Shown one piece after another: positions 35,487 to 48,920 of a stretch of 64,000 bases of DNA. The notes under the pieces are model-generated. The model made no database searches. It saw only the letters and a list, made by a program, of their open reading frames with translations, and was not told where the DNA came from. This stretch comes from Ceratobasidium sp. AG-K (taxonomy: Eukaryota; Basidiomycota; Agaricomycetes; Cantharellales; Ceratobasidiaceae). The DNA lies in assembly GCA_037039685.1 (NCBI GenBank), contig JAWNGF010000004.1, positions 3,100,001-3,164,000 on the forward strand, in the 5' to 3' direction. Every line of letters begins with the position of its first letter. Within the stretch, counting starts at the first letter, position 1. The position numbers and the translations under genes are program-made.

Positions 35487-36480
35487 ATGACACCAGCTTC
35501 TGAAGAACCCCCCACCGGGAAGGGTGTGTCTAGCAGCGGCTTAGGAGCCGAAAGCGACTTGGATACAGGAAACAGTACGTCTTCTGCTTTTATATGCGTA
35601 GGTCTGCCTGGTAGGCTTATGGGGGTTTGAGATGATACCGGTCAGGCATCTGAGAAGGTTCTGGGGAAACGCCGGGCTCGTACGCCACAACCAAGATCGG
35701 AATTGGTTCAAGAGGTTCAAGAGGATGAAGAATCCCTAAGCGACGCTGACGCTGATTGGGAGCCGGAGCCTGAGTACGAACTTGAGGCGAGCACTGTTGC
35801 TTCAACAGGATCCGCACCCAAATTTGCTCGTTTGTCATCAGAGCCTCACGAAGAGTACAGTCAACCCGGCTCTCCTCAGTCAGGGCCAAGTTCGACTCGT
35901 GGGGCCAGAGGATTCAAGTCTGTGAGGCGTCGGGCGTTGCGCACTCGGGCCACAGGCTCGCCAATCGATTACGAGTCGTTGCCGAATGAGGCCCCCCAAT
36001 TTATATGTGATTGGCGGCCCTTGGAACACCCGGAGAGTATGCCGTGTGTTGAATCATGCACGCGTCTCTCGGATTTGCGCCGCCACCAGCGTCCTCATTT
36101 CGAAACAGACCTCGAATACGCCAAGGAGCATCTCGATGAGCAAGCGGTGGCAACAGCACAAGCCAAGCTTGATAGTTGTGCAGGTCGCGGACAATCATAT
36201 GCTTGCGAATTCTGCGGCAAGGTGTACTCCCGTCTCGATGCCGTCGCCCGGCACCGACAACAACCGCAGGGCCGGCAATGCAAGTAAGTATGACTATGAT
36301 ATCAATCCAATCATGCATTAATCCATTAATTAAATTTATTCTAGTCTTGCTTACAAGAAGAAGCGCGCCGAAGAAAGAAACCGAGCTAAAGAAAGCCAAG
36401 AAACAGAAGAACAGGGGAACGAGAAAGGCACTGACAAGGAAAAGAATGAGGTGAACAAGGATAGGCAGACCAAGGCATAA
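35487..36480 (+). CDS. C2H2 zinc-finger protein
   Basis: Three exons: ATG 35487 to about 35598, about 35646-36283 and 36345-36480. The first intron boundary is the least certain (donor GTAGGT after TGC). The product has an acidic Ser-rich N-terminal half and a basic stretch (SVRRRALRTRA). Two C2H2 fingers follow: a degenerate one (CDW...C...LRRHQRPH, near 36010-36095) and a classical one (YACEFCGKVYSRLDAVARH, near 36200-36255). It ends in a very charged Lys/Glu tail. It should bind DNA in the nucleus; targets are unknown. Confidence 0.75.
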
Positions 36481-36839
36481 TAAATTGAGCTGAAATTTGG
36501 CAATGTGGAAAGACAGGACTGGTTGACTGATGCTGTTGAAGAAACACACTGAACATTGCCGGTTCTGACTCACACATCTGGTTTTTTAACATATAATATA
36601 TATGTATCCCTATCTGCGGAACGGGCATCTGAGCGCACGTCGGACCGGGTCGCAGAGTTTTCGCTCACGTGAGACTATATGCCTCGTAGGTTATCTACCA
36701 AATATGGATCAACCCTGAACCCGGGTGGGTTGACGTACGTCATCTCATGACGCGCTGCTTATAAAAAGCTACCCCTATCCCCCAAGCTAAAGCACCGTCT
36801 CTCACGCTGAACGCCAACCTCCCATTGAAGTTCTCCAGT

Positions 36840-37886
36840 ATGTCCAACCATGCCGCTGCATCTCTTCAATCAGCGACCTCCGCCGCCGAGTGAGTGGATA
36901 TCCCTGCTCAAACTGTGACATGAAACTAAAGTCTATTCTGATTAGGCGTACGAAACAAGAGGCAGGTGCTACCCATAATAACGCAAATGCGAAGACAACA
37001 GAAACGCACGACGATTTTCAATCCAAAGTTAGCGAATCCATGTACCTGCGCCTATTCTGAATTGTTATACTTACTAGCTCCTAACAAGGTCGATGCTGCA
37101 GCAAGCCAGGCTCGGGTAACAAAGGAGAAGGCTGTCGCTGATGGCAAGGCTGATGTTGATCAGGCAAAGACCACTACCGCATCCTATCTCGACCAGGCTC
37201 GCGGCTTCGTTGGCACCGCGCTCGACAAGGCCCAGTCCTACGTGGTCGCCGGTCAAGAACGCCTTGGCGCTACGACTACCCATTCGACCGCTCATGTTCG
37301 TGCCACTGGGAGTGAAGGTCCTAAACCTAGCGGCCTCACGAGCGCTCTCACTGGGGCCGCCGTATCTGCTCTTGAGACGACTAAGGGTGTACTCACGACC
37401 GCGCAGGCACAACTTGCCGCTACTAGACAGGTCGCACAGTCCGCCGTCAAGCCTGATGTCGAGTCTACTCAGGCTATCGCTCAACCTCGCACTGACGCAG
37501 CTCCTGCTTCGATCAAACAACAGGATGAGGATGCTCAGGCTGTGGTCAAGCCTCACGCTGATACTGCGGCCGTCGCGGAACAACCTCATCTCGAAGCAGC
37601 CAAGCAATCGCTTCCCCACTCTGTTGTTGACACATCCACTTCATCTCCAGCGACCACTATAGCTAGGCCAAACAATGCGACTGAGACGGCCTCGACAGCA
37701 AATCAAACTGCCTCCCCTGCCACCATCACCTACCCTGCCGAGCCTAAGACCGAAGCCCACCATGTTACGACGGAAGGCGGTGCCGCAGCTCCGGAGAGAG
37801 TTGACGACAAAGCTTTGAACAAGCTTGCTGATGGATTGACATCTACCAAGATCACCGATGCAAGCCCTGCTACACAGACGCACTAA
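36840..37886 (+). CDS. Ala/Thr-rich hydrophilic LEA-like protein
   Basis: The start ATG 36840 (MSNHAAASLQSATS) is followed by a GT-AG intron at 36890-36945. The main exon runs from about 37078 to stop 37886. A second intron ends near 37077, but its donor could not be fixed: the best-looking GTACCT donor breaks the frame, and one near 36960 keeps it. The protein is very hydrophilic, without Cys in the main exon, and has amphipathic helical repeats (VTKEKAVADGKADVDQAK, LDQARGFVGTALDKAQ) like group 3 LEA or stress-protective proteins. The C-terminal half is low-complexity Thr/Ala/Pro. A role in desiccation or membrane protection is inference from composition only. Confidence 0.6.
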
Positions 37887-40162
37887 TTCAATGCTTCAAG
37901 GCTCTCTTTGTGTATATCCAAACCCTCTGAATCACCTCTAGCAATCCATCTATGTAAATAATACCGTTGAATGTACGCGATTCGGAACCCACATCATATT
38001 GATCGGCGCATTGACTTGGTACAAGTGCTGTGTGAACATTATCTCTGTAAAGCATTTCCGCATTCGCAGAAGAAGCGACCACCGAGGAATGATGACGCAC
38101 ATTGGAAATTCATGCAAACGTGAACATCCTGTGCGTGCGTTCAAGTTGAAGCCGGGCGCATTTTAGACATGGCCCTCGCATTCCTTGAGTTTGAAACTAC
38201 ATGTCAAGTCCTAAGGATATCATAACATGCTTACAGACTACTTTGGATCTCCACTCGAGCTCGTGTATGTGAAGGCCAGTTGACAATTTGAGCTGCGGAG
38301 TCTCTAAACCACGCCTTCCACAGATACTCCATGATTGATCTTCAGCTACGTCCCCGGTACAGCCCTCGACGAACCTGAACGTGCATTCGGCTTAACTCAG
38401 CATTGAAGAGGTAAATATTATAAGGTATGAGCTCGAGATAGCTCTCGGTCAAGGCGGGAATGTATAGCCGCTGGATCAAGTTTTTAAGCTCCGAGTTGAT
38501 ATAATCCTGATTGAGTACCTGTGCTATAGTATTACAATATAGTTATCGAGAAGGTGAGATAGCGCACTTTCAACAGCGTTTTTAACGACGCAGGCCTGTG
38601 TGTAAAATTTAACTCAGATCAACGACCATGCGCTTGACTGGTGATCGGGCTGCCTCGTGTGTTGCCAGCCTCATTGTGATACAGAGGTTAGCCATGTGTT
38701 AAGTCCATGTCACGCCCGCCCTGACTGAAATTTGGTTCTCTTGTGCCAAGTTTGGAGTGGTCCTTCCCAAGTGAATATATGCGCATATATTCTCGAGCAT
38801 AAATGACTGATCAATTAGAATATCAAAGGATACCTAAATTTGTACATTTTTTTCCCACGTGCTCTGGAGATTGACACAATTTCATGAACGATGTGCCAAC
38901 TGGTCAGCGCTCTAATTCTTCAAACCCTAGCCATACAAAAAAGCATATTGTTGTGGCGGTCGCATATCGGTTCTGCCGCAGAAGAAGTACCGACTGGGGG
39001 GACAGCTAGATACGAAAGTCATTTGCTGAAGCAACTTCGGCTTCTAACGATTCGAATCTCAACGGGAGCAAGAATGGTAATTCTCACGTGATGGCATTGC
39101 CCTAAGAAGAAACAAGTTTAAGCACACATTAGTCTCACGAATCAACCACAACGTTTTGCCCTTTCCCATACCACACTATAATAACTGCGCTGTGTTGCCC
39201 TGCTTGATATTCTTGCTATCACGGGTGGTTCTTCCACTCGAACTATGACTTTGGCCACCGTGCTGAATCTGGCCCTCTCGGTCATTCACCTTCCTGGATA
39301 CTTCGTTTGTTTCACGGTAGACTCCTGAGATACTAGTAAGACAATGTAATAGCTCGTAGAGCTCGAAAGAGTACACGCCTGACAAAGTTACACCTATGTT
39401 TCCCCTTTGATTCATCCGACTGAATAATTCCGCCACCAGCCTGATCTAGAAGCACCCCTGGATATCGATGCACGTTTACACAGCCGGCCGCACCACGCTC
39501 AGCTATATCCTCACCTCTCTCCTTAGCCTTCCTTTGAGACGGGGCGCACGGGCTCCTCGCCAAGTTATTGTTTACTGTGTGGAGGTCGTATCACACGGGA
39601 CAGCACAGTCATGGGCGTAGTTCCCTTAGATCGGTAACCCTCATCGGCTTGCCACCCCGCGCACCTTCGACCGCAATTGAATTTCGAGCCTTGTTCAGCC
39701 TCGCAGTCTCTAAAGGCTTAAATCACTCTTCACATAGAGACCTTTTGTTGTTTTAAATGCTGTGACAAGAATGAGATGACGATTGGCGAGCATCAAGCCA
39801 GGGCGAGGTACGTTCACAGTATTTAATATGTTATTATCCTTTGTTTATGTCCCACCGTGTGTGAGCTCAAGCGAGCCTGTTTGCCTAATGGTCACAAACA
39901 AACCTTTGTCGTTGTGACGAGGCGAATTACCACAAGGGTGATTGATGAAACACATTTCACAAATTAAATGGCAGAATAGAACAAAGCTTAAAGCGGAGAC
40001 ACAACTGAGGAAATTGGATGCATAGTGACGAGCATAGTCCGAATGTCTAGCGAATAGAGTGTCCGAGAAACATATTGCAGACCACACAAGAGGTGTCCAT
40101 GTTGAGGAAAGTGAACGGGACAAAGAAGAAAATAGTACAAAATTAAGATTAAATTCAATTCA
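37887..40162. other. Intergenic, no gene supported
   Basis: About 2.3 kb. Overlapping short frames at 39176-39563 (minus) have neither a domain nor convincing splice sites. No RNA gene recognised. Confidence 0.45.
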
Positions 40163-41453
40163 CTAGTTTGCGAGGTTATTCGGCCAGGATTGTCCAAATG
40201 TAGACCTTGCTATGGGGTTCCTGGGCTCGTCCGGGTTCATGCAATTGTAGCTGCTCGCCAGACGGCCACCGTCGTACAGATAGTCATGGTTTGCGTCAGG
40301 TATAGCGACTTCGGGGGTATGGGGCGCCGAATACGAAGCATGGCTGGAGCTAGATGCTAACTCAAGATCGAGGTACGGTAAAGGAGACACCTGGAGGCTT
40401 CGAAACGTAGATGGTCCCAACGAATTCACGTTCGGTTGATAAAACGAGGCATCCTGCATCGCGAAAGGTCCGGAAGTATACCTCGAAAAGGTATTGGTAG
40501 TTGCCCAGTTAACTGCAACTGGAGGATGGATTGACTGGGCGTGTGGGTCGTGAGGTACGTCGACGGACGGGGGAAAGGAGTGACTAGTTTGAGAATAAAG
40601 TAGATCGCGCTGCGTCTGGTGAAATTGATTCGGGTCGTGAACTTGGTCTGAGCTTGCACCATACGGCAGATAGGGCCCGAAACTCGAGTACTGGCGAGAA
40701 GTTATCGAGTTTAACAAGTGTGTGTCGTTCGCCGTTGGTCCTGTGCCCCCGAAGGCTATCTGAGTCTGGACTTCTTGGACTCCTTGCGGGAGCATAGGCC
40801 AAGTGTGCGCCAGTGCTAGAGGAACCGACAGGTTCTCAGTGCCAGTGCCAGAGAAACTAGTGCTCGCAACGTTCGTCGATACAGCGTTGCGGCGTAGCTC
40901 GAGAGAAGACTGCGGGCTGTGGGCAGCTCGTGAACGCATGGGCGAAGAGGCGGCCGATGAGAGGGATGATCGGGATCCAGGTGAGCGAGGGGACCCCGAA
41001 TAAGTCACTGACGCCGTGGGTGACAGCTGATCGTGGGGCTAGTGGGTGGGGATAGACCTATCGTTTCAGCGCATGTATCGTGCAACTCTCCGGGTCAACT
41101 CACGTTGGCCCAGTCACTGTAGTGTCCCAAAGGATCGTCAGTGCGCATTCGGCGTCGGCTCCGACGGTGAGGACCAATTCCAGAAGACGGGGATGTGAGA
41201 TGACCCGACGTCGAGGAAGGGCCATTCGTCACCGCTGCGTATCATTTTCGTCAATCGCATAACCACGAAAATAGATAACAAACTCACTATCTTGTGATCC
41301 AGAGGCAATTGAACCCTCCCTCGTGGCTTCCTCTTTGCCACTCGCCTCCCTCGTGGTGCTGCTCGACGCTCCAGGCGTTGCTTTGGTCTTTCTTCGACGA
41401 CGAAGCTTGGGCCGGCCCTCTACAGGAAACTTTAAAAAACAGCCACCGTTCAT
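40163..41453 (-). CDS. Ser/Pro-rich protein with basic N-terminus, function unknown
   Basis: Three exons on the minus strand: 41453-41288, 41234-41104 and 41026-40163, summing to 387 codons with the stop. ATG 41453 (MNGGCFLKFP) is chosen because it starts a compact model; the frame is open further upstream, so an earlier start is possible. The protein opens with a strongly basic run (KLRRRRKTK), has a second one (HRRSRRRMR), then a long Ser/Pro/Thr-rich, probably unstructured region. The layout suggests a nuclear regulatory protein, but no known DNA-binding domain was recognised. Confidence 0.6.
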
Positions 41454-43826
41454 CGTCGCCAGCGTCGACGAACACCAAGAGCTCAAGGTTGCATAACTGG
41501 GGAAGAGGGGAAGCAGGGCAGCCTTCTTATAGGGGGATATCCTGTCACAAACACAAAAACGTGCGGCGAAAATGAAATTTTGGCAATTGCGCGCCTGTAG
41601 TAACAACGGACAAGCAGTGCCGGGAGTCCGTCAGAGTCCATAGAGTTCCAGCACCTTGGTCGGATCTGGCAGAGTTAGAGATGTGTTTCAGAACGAGTCG
41701 TCGATCTCAACAAAACGATCTCAGCACGGGTGAAATCAGAAGGACACGCGAGACAACGTTGTGGAGCCTGGAAATTCATCCGTGTGATGGCACAGGCACG
41801 GATCTGGCAAGTGGCTGCCATGTGGTGGCTGTCCTAGTGATTGTCGCCACATAGATCAAAGGAGTGGTTTGGGTAAGCCCAGACAACTTTCGTCCCCTGT
41901 CGAGGCGTCATCCAAGCCCCAAGGCGGGTTGTCCTTCAAATCGTACATAGAATTCATTTAGTAAAGACCCCAGTAGGTCGGCATCTACACACAAGGCAAT
42001 GAGCTCAATGGGTGGCTTGGTTTGTCCCACACGGAGAAACGGCTATTTTTCATTTGGCCTCCCTGGCGGAAGCCTGGGCCGGAGATAGCGCAATTATGCA
42101 GGATCGACGTGCTTTGCGGCTTTTGCTCGAGTGCTAAGGCTTTTGGGAGGTTTATGTGTGGTCACCGGCTGACCTGAAACAGAAGGGGAAAGGGAAACCA
42201 GACAGAAACGATATCTGCCAGACGATCAAACGTCTCGCCTGCTCTTTGCGGACAGTTTTCGCTTAAGTGAGAAATACATAGAATATCTGCACATATTGCC
42301 TCAGGGACTTCATCAAGAAGCACTTGACAGGCAACGTGGTACACGCCATGTCACGACCTGTATTCTAGAAAAGGCATTTGAGCTACATACACAAACTGGC
42401 TGCTGTCTCTGTCTGGAAGTAGCTCACGGCGATTGATTAAGATCATGGACAAAGTACAGTGTTTCAGAATTGTTTCAGCCATCTCAAGATACTCGACTTG
42501 GCTACACACCCCGGTATTTTGCGTGCTCGTCAATGCCCCTTGGCGTTGGGTTGAGATTCGCTAACGAGACATGGCTGTCACTCGAGCGCGCAGCCCCAAG
42601 CATTGGACATTTGGATGTGATGCGCATCCCTATTTAGTTACCATCTTTGGCTTGTCTGGGAACCTGGGCCGAGGGGTAAAAGATGCGACTGATGTGGAAA
42701 CGAACGGTTTGTCCTGAGGCAATCAGGGTGAGTGACCACGCTAATAACTCTTAGCCATCTCGTGTTAGTGCGCCCTGCAAGGGAAACAGTAGCGTCACGC
42801 ATATAGTACAGGATTCACATGTTGCACAATTGCCGCCAGGTGACTCGCACCCGGAGACAATCCCCCATTGTCGTCCACGCAGGCAAGGGAAGATCACGGT
42901 TCTAGTTACTTGCAGAACACCCGGCAAAGCATTCTCCGTTATTCCTACATCTGCGCAATCACTCGGCAATTTCCACAGAACACCCGGCCTCGGGAACAAC
43001 ATGCTCAAACCGCCGGCGACCAACCGGAAGACTTGGCCTGATTTGGGCTAAATCTTTGGCCACCAAGCGCTCCACGCTTGATACGGAAAATGGGCGTCTA
43101 TATGCTATTAGGCAACTTTGACGGTTGCGTGCGTAATGGTGGTTTTTTTACGGTATGCATAATGATCAAGACTAGGCCATAGTTATGAAACCGCACAACT
43201 GTGGCGTGTGTACTGTACATCCTCCTCCCATTTCTACTATTGGTGCATCACCCACGTTTTCTTCACACGAGAAATTGTGATTTGTACCATTCATCCCGAT
43301 TAGCCTCATATCGCGCCGGCCTGCGCCCATGAGTCAGTAGGATTGCGTGTGCAGTGCTGCTTCCAACAGCATTAGTCACTCTCTGGCTGTAACACATGTG
43401 GGATGGGCTCGAGGCCGTCAGCAAAATTTCATCTGGCTCCCGGTGCTACAGAGCGCTCCGCGACGTCTCAAGATCAGTTACAGAGCGTCGGGACCCAAAT
43501 AGGGTTTGCTGACGGGCCTTGGGTATGAGTGTAAACGTGGTAAAGCTTGCGTGCATACTGTACTCAACAGGGAAGACTCCAAGGTGGCACAGCCAGCCCT
43601 GTTTGACTTCATCAAGGCCACAGGCCGCTTCAAATCGTCACTTAGGTAGCCCTTAGATAGTCTATAGTTATTTATAGCCTCTCGTTAGTTTCTCTTCCTT
43701 TACGTGCTGAGTCGTCCTTCTGTCTGTTTTCTCTTTGTCTCCCTCTCCGGTTGTTCTCTATACAGAAGTCACCGCATAGGGTCAGTCCCCACTGCAGCTA
43801 TGTTTACTTGATTTATTTACTTATTT

Positions 43827-43850
43827 GAAATAAAATAAAATAAAATAAAA
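43827..43850. repeat. Microsatellite, (ATAAA)n
   Basis: Four to five tandem copies of ATAAA lie between TTATTTGA and ACAGGGAGG. Such tails can mark the 3' end of a retroposed element, but none was recognised here. Confidence 0.7.
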
Positions 43851-44589
43851 ACAGGGAGGAACGTCGGTCCCGGTCTCGGCGGTCGCCGACGCGACGTTCG
43901 AATTTCACATGACCCGTGTCCCGGCTTGCCTCGACACGGAGGGACAAACCATTTCCCAAACAAGTATTACAAATTTGATAATTCTAATATTAAATTCTGT
44001 AACTAATGAGACTATATTCAAGCTAATGGTACTACGGTGTCATTTTTTTGTATTTTTGAGGCGGAACTCGAGCCGTGCGGACCGCCTTGATTATCGGATG
44101 AATTGAGGAGCTACTACCGAACCTCGAGGTTCCGGTACAAGGTTTTCTTCGTCATATTCAAGTTCTTCATATAGGGGCTGAGATTTCTTCATCAGCGTCA
44201 CGCGCGTTTAGAACAGCGGTGTAAGTATCTTCGGGCAAGTCAGAGTGACGAACACCGCTATCGTCGAGTTCTGGAAGTGCGCCTTCGGGCGTCGAATCGC
44301 ATGGTGCAGGATGTGTACCAGAAGTAATCTGGTTGTAGAGCTTAAGAATTCATTCCCAATCCCAGGTAGCTCATTTCAAGCTGGAGCTCCACGGAGGTTT
44401 ACTGCCTCCGGCTATGAAGCAGGGTGGGGTCCTCGGGTACCTTGAGTTTCACAAAAACATCGACGTTGAGATACATTATGTCCCTATCCCTCGAGGGGCC
44501 GACGCGGCGGGACACAGCATCCAAACATAACAGAGCACATGTAAGCGCCAGGCGCTATTACGTCATCGATGCTCTTCCCTGTTGAGTAC

Positions 44590-44682
44590 AGTACTCGGCA
44601 AAAACCGCACGTGCTAATAAGGGCTCGTTTACGCAAACGAGCTCTTACGAGCCTCAATTAGCACTGCGGGTTTCGTTGAGTA
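44590..44682. repeat. Long imperfect inverted repeat (hairpin)
   Basis: The left arm (GTACTCGGC, AACCGC, GTGCTAAT, GCTCGTTT) is mirrored on the right by AAACGAGC, ATTAGCAC, GCGGGTTT and GAGTAT. The core GCTCGTTT/AAACGAGC is perfect around a 4-base loop. The arms span about 90 bases with small bulges. It could be a small foldback (MITE-like) element or a structured RNA. Confidence 0.6.
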
Positions 44683-45293
44683 TTATGTTTTCGCCTTTCG
44701 CCCCAATTCCTGAATTATGTATTATTTCGAACCGTGATGAATCACTGTATCTTGTACCCGGTGCATGCCGGCCAATACGGGTGAAGGGACAAACGCCATC
44801 ACCTCGTTGGGGGGTAAACGACCTACCAATAAACAGGAACTTCTCGAGGGAAGTGTGGCCTTGTGGAGCATAAACAGAGCGCCGTATGTATACATAGCCT
44901 CATTCTTTTGGTTCAATTGAGGGCTAGGCTAACCTAGCTCCGACATGTCCCCCCTCGAAATATAGGAACCTCGGGGAATGGACAGAAAGTGGACAAGATA
45001 CGGGCGAAATATTGGGCTCCGACCAGTGATTCAAGTTAATATTACCCTACAATGTCCAACATATACGTGTGTTCGATAAACGTTGGAGTGTAGGAATCTA
45101 GACAACAGTTTGTGTCGCATCATGAGTTCCGGCATCTGGCTCAGAGAAGTGGGATAAACGGTTGGTGTTTTGTGGAAACTTGGACGCAGACATGAAAATG
45201 CGTTGAAGATGTATTCATATGTAGTGGGGTGTAGGGGTGCAGAGTGTTATATAGCCAAGTAGACGTGAATGGTAATAACGAATAGGTCAATGG

Positions 45294-45841
45294 CTAGCTG
45301 CCACGATAAGTGGTATATGACCAAGGGCTAAGTAAGAGAGGAATGTGATAATGCTCGTCTGGTTTAGCAAGATGGAATATGATCTTTTGTACGGTCAAAC
45401 AGCGTCCAGGTAATGATAGTCTTGTGAGAGTCCATGCGTCGGGCTTACTGAGATAACATACCTCGACAACTGGGTAAAAGGTATCGCGCTTGTCTTTTTC
45501 AAAGTAGTCGCCGGTGTTGAAGATCACTTTATATATGCCCACTGTGAGACGAGGCTCAGAAGGCAGAAGGTTAGTGCACCGTCCATCTGAATCGGTTTGA
45601 CTATTGTCCTCGGCCGAGTATCAGTAAACTAGAGTGCAGGAGGCTATTTGCACAAACCCAGATGCAAGTGTTACAAAGTTCGATCCCTCCATCGCTTCCA
45701 GTCGAACGTTGACATTTGCCGCGGGCATGCCAAGCGTAGAGTCCAAAACTATCTCCACGTAAACATATGCGGCGATCGATGAAGATAGTCTTAGAGAGAA
45801 TGCCTACCGTGACACGTAACCGGTGATTTCGTCGGTACCAT
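45294..45841 (-). CDS. 5-hydroxyisourate hydrolase (transthyretin-like)
   Basis: Four exons on the minus strand: 45841-45808, 45748-45658, 45600-45462, 45383-45294, giving 117 residues, the normal length. The start (MVPTKSPVTCHVLDSTLG), the inner DSDGRC, YKVIFNTGDYF and the C-terminus HYHIPLLLSPW...YRGS are hallmarks of the family. Likely active-site residues are His11, Arg49, His99 and the YRGS tail. The enzyme hydrolyses 5-hydroxyisourate, the product of urate oxidase, to OHCU in purine breakdown toward allantoin. No other ureide gene is in the window. Confidence 0.92.
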
Positions 45842-46355
45842 ATTGAACTATCTGGATAGTAGTACCTCTGATGGGAGGGTCGACATAAGTTAATGAGGGA
45901 AATATTATGGGGTCAGGGTCACTGTGTTAAGCGCTGTCGCAGTCGGTGATAGGCACTGGTTTCGCCGACATGGCTGGAAGCGGGGAGCCGACCAGTTGCT
46001 CAGTTGAACGGAAGAATAAACTTAGATAGAATAACGACTGCTGGTAAATTTGCTTCACAGGGCTAAGTACACACAAGATGCTATAATAATACAATGGGGA
46101 ATATAGATGAAGTGGTGGATAATGTGATTAATGTGCGCATGGTGTGATCGTTGTGGCATGCAGTTCAAGGGACTGTTGTGCAGATGAACGCACCGGGATG
46201 GAGCGTAATGGGTAAGGATAAGGTAGAAGCAAAGTGACAATGTAGAGGCACAGGACACGACAGGAAAGGAATCCACAACGAGGGAAACACCTGAGGCTCT
46301 AGGGTGAGCCAGCAGCATTTCTATACTTCGTCTGCTGTCCAAATATAGATAACAT
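45842..46355. other. Intergenic between hydroxyisourate hydrolase and HD2-A
   Basis: Holds the hydrolase promoter and the HD2-A 3' UTR. No gene seen. Confidence 0.5.
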
Positions 46356-48480
46356 CTATACTTTTGTATTGGCGAGTGACGTTGGTCCAAATGTAAAGGG
46401 TACTGCCGGACCTGGGGGGACACTCGGCGATACAGCCATCCCACCGTGAGAAGAAACCGGTGCGCTTGACGAGACGCTTTGTCTTTGTGTGTGACCTGGA
46501 CTGGAGCTGGCTCCTACACCCATACGCCCTGCCATTGCAGTCAACCGCTCCTCAATCTCGGTCGGAATTACAGGAGCCGGTTGACTGGATCGCAGCAGCG
46601 CGCCTAGTGTTGTGTTGCCAAGGGAAGGATTGCTAGATGGTGGCAATACCACGGATGCGCGGGATGAGCCGGGTGCAGCGACCGACATGGATGTCGATCC
46701 TGAACGAGGAGGTGGCCGGGGACGGGGAGCACAGCCCGTACGACGAGGGAGGGGCTTTACTTGAGGACGAGGGGATGTAGTGTGACCTGATAACGTGGGT
46801 GACGATTGGCGCTGGGGAGATTCGGCACATATAGACGAAGGCGACGACAGAGCAATTGGAGGTGTAGAGACTAAGAGGCCGCCAGGCATAAGAAGCGTGG
46901 AAACTGACGACCGAAGAGTTGCGGGCTGTAATGACGGCGAGGTATCCAGGTTGACTATTAAACCCTGCTCGTTGGATGAGATCGACTGCGGGGCAGGGGT
47001 GGTGGACTTCGGGGAAGTTGCTGAAACAGCGCTCTCGCGGAGGTCTGGTGGCGCTTGTGCCTGCACCTGTTGCCAAGACCGGGGCGAAGTTCCAGGGCGA
47101 GACGATGGCAGCTTCCTAATTGGACGTGAGTGGATGGGATCAAGAGGCTTAATGGGTTGCCTCTGAATTATGACTGGTGGCTCTGAAAATGAACCAAGAG
47201 CGAACTGCGCTGATCCTCCGCTCGCGCTAGCCGAGTCAATCGAGGTCATAGACCTGGTCAAGGACGGGGCTTGTGAGCTGGACGGTAGACCAGTCTCATC
47301 ATCCGAATCGTCTGATAAATCGCTCTCGTCACTTGGGGTGTCGGGGTCGTCGATTCCCTGAGGAAAATTGGGTTTGAAAGGACTGGGAGGTGCGTTCGTA
47401 TTATTGTTGGTAGCCAGAGCGGATTTGAGACGCCATGATCGGATATCGAAAGTCATATCCGGGGCGTGCAACCCTATGATCTGTTTTTCGAGTTCGTTCT
47501 CGGAAAAATCCGATGGCTCGTCGGAGTGTGTGGAGGAGGCCTTCGAGTACGTAGCGGATACGTTCATGCCCTCCTTAAGCTCGCCTCGACGCCTATTCTG
47601 GAACTACACGAGTTCAAATTATATTTAGTACTAATACCAAGGGAGATAATGGAAACCAAGTACCCAGATTGTGATTTGACGGTAGGTCATACCGGTCATA
47701 TTGACAAGGTAAGTTTTTTCTGGTTTTGTCAAGACTTTGCCCCTCTCGTGAAGCGCCTCGAAGATAGGCAGAAATTTCTAAGAAAAAGGACGTTGAGATA
47801 AAGGATAAGTAGAAATGGGCCAACGTACAGTTTCCAAAGGAGGAACATCCTCCCCGGGTCGGATTGGGGCGTTGTCATCATCGTCAGGCTGGTCGAAGCC
47901 CGCTTCGACCTCGTCATTATCACTCTCAGAGGAATTGTCGGAATCTAGTCGAACTGTTAGTTTCAAATAGAGCGGCAGTAAAATAATACCACAAACCAGA
48001 ATCGGAGCCGGACTGATCGACATCTGATCCAGTACCGTCCAAACCCAAATCCAAAGAGCCCAGGCGCTGTTCTATCTCCTGTAGACCCGATTTTATGAGG
48101 AGATCGTGGAAAGTATTGCACGCTGCCGCAACAAGGAAGGGTATTGTGGAAGGGTCGGGCGTAACGGAAGTCGTACTGAGCTCACGGAGCTGGCAAAGGC
48201 GGACCTGCTCAATAAATGTTCGGTACCGCTCCGATTCCTGTGCTATGATCGAGATTACGTCCGACGCCAGAGACGCAGGGAGGTCGAGCGACGATATGTA
48301 GCTGGCATAGTCGGTAGTGGAGTTAACTACGGAAGCACAGAGCGGGGCGTCAACGTCAAACAGAGGGTGGTTGGAAGGCGCATGGGGAGGTATGTAGCCG
48401 TTGGTTAGGGAAGTGTGTCGCTCTAATGTCGAGCGAATTGAAGCCAGCGGCGCAGCCATGGTGGGCTGGGTGGAGAACAT
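46356..48480 (-). CDS. HD2: HD2-type mating homeodomain transcription factor, pair A
   Basis: Four exons on the minus strand: 48480-47997, 47953-47829, 47777-47664, 47603-46356, giving 656 residues. An alternative ATG at 48459 (MAAPLASIRS) would shorten it by seven. The N-terminal 160 residues are the variable region that usually decides partner choice. An acidic stretch (DSDNSSESDNDE) precedes a canonical 60-residue homeodomain: KFLPIFEALHERGKVLTKPE, then MTYRQITIW, then FQNRRRGELKE, with the WFxNxR signature split by the third intron between W and F. The long C-terminal half is Ser/Pro-rich with conserved LPRRTGCAPRPRPPP and TTLGALLR motifs. It is divergent from HD1-A, the classic arrangement of basidiomycete HD mating genes. 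Its product should enter the nucleus as a heterodimer with HD1 from a compatible mate. Confidence 0.88.
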
Positions 48481-48920
48481 AGTGAAGCTTGAAGTTTGAA
48501 GTTCGAAGTGAGAGGGTGGAAGTTACGGTGCTAACATGGGGTGTTGGTAATTGGGATTGTTTGGGTCTGTGGATGTGAATGAACAATAGTCAACCAGCAT
48601 ATCAAATTGTCTGCCGAAAAGGTCGTCTAACTGATGTTGAGCAGCGAAAGAAAAGGCGAGAACGAGAAAAGGTTTGTGGAGGAAAGATAGATTTATCTGT
48701 CTATATTGAATTATGGCCGATCTCACAACTCTGTACAAAATTCTATGCCATATCCGACTAGGGCTACATGGTTGTAGGGTAGTGTTGGGGCTTGTTGACC
48801 ACCACATGAACAATAGGGCACAAACAAATGTCGACCTCTTCCTTTGTTCGACGTGATCATACACCGAGGTCACCCAACTTCAGCCCTCCCTACCACCTAC
48901 CGACACCTCTCCCGCCAGAC
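48481..48920. promoter_or_regulatory. Shared divergent promoter region of HD2-A and HD1-A
   Basis: Only 440 bp separate the divergent start codons (48480 and 48921), so both promoters must lie here. A plus-strand ATG at 48828 is in frame with HD1-A and would add 31 residues. No clear TATA box was picked out. Confidence 0.6.

Larger units (their letters stand above)
41454..45293. other. Gene-poor stretch of 3.8 kb
   Basis: No coding region is supported. It contains an AT-rich microsatellite (43827-43850) and a long imperfect palindrome (44590-44682), described separately. A GTTCGAATTTC sequence near 43893 resembles a tRNA B box but no tRNA folds around it. Confidence 0.5.
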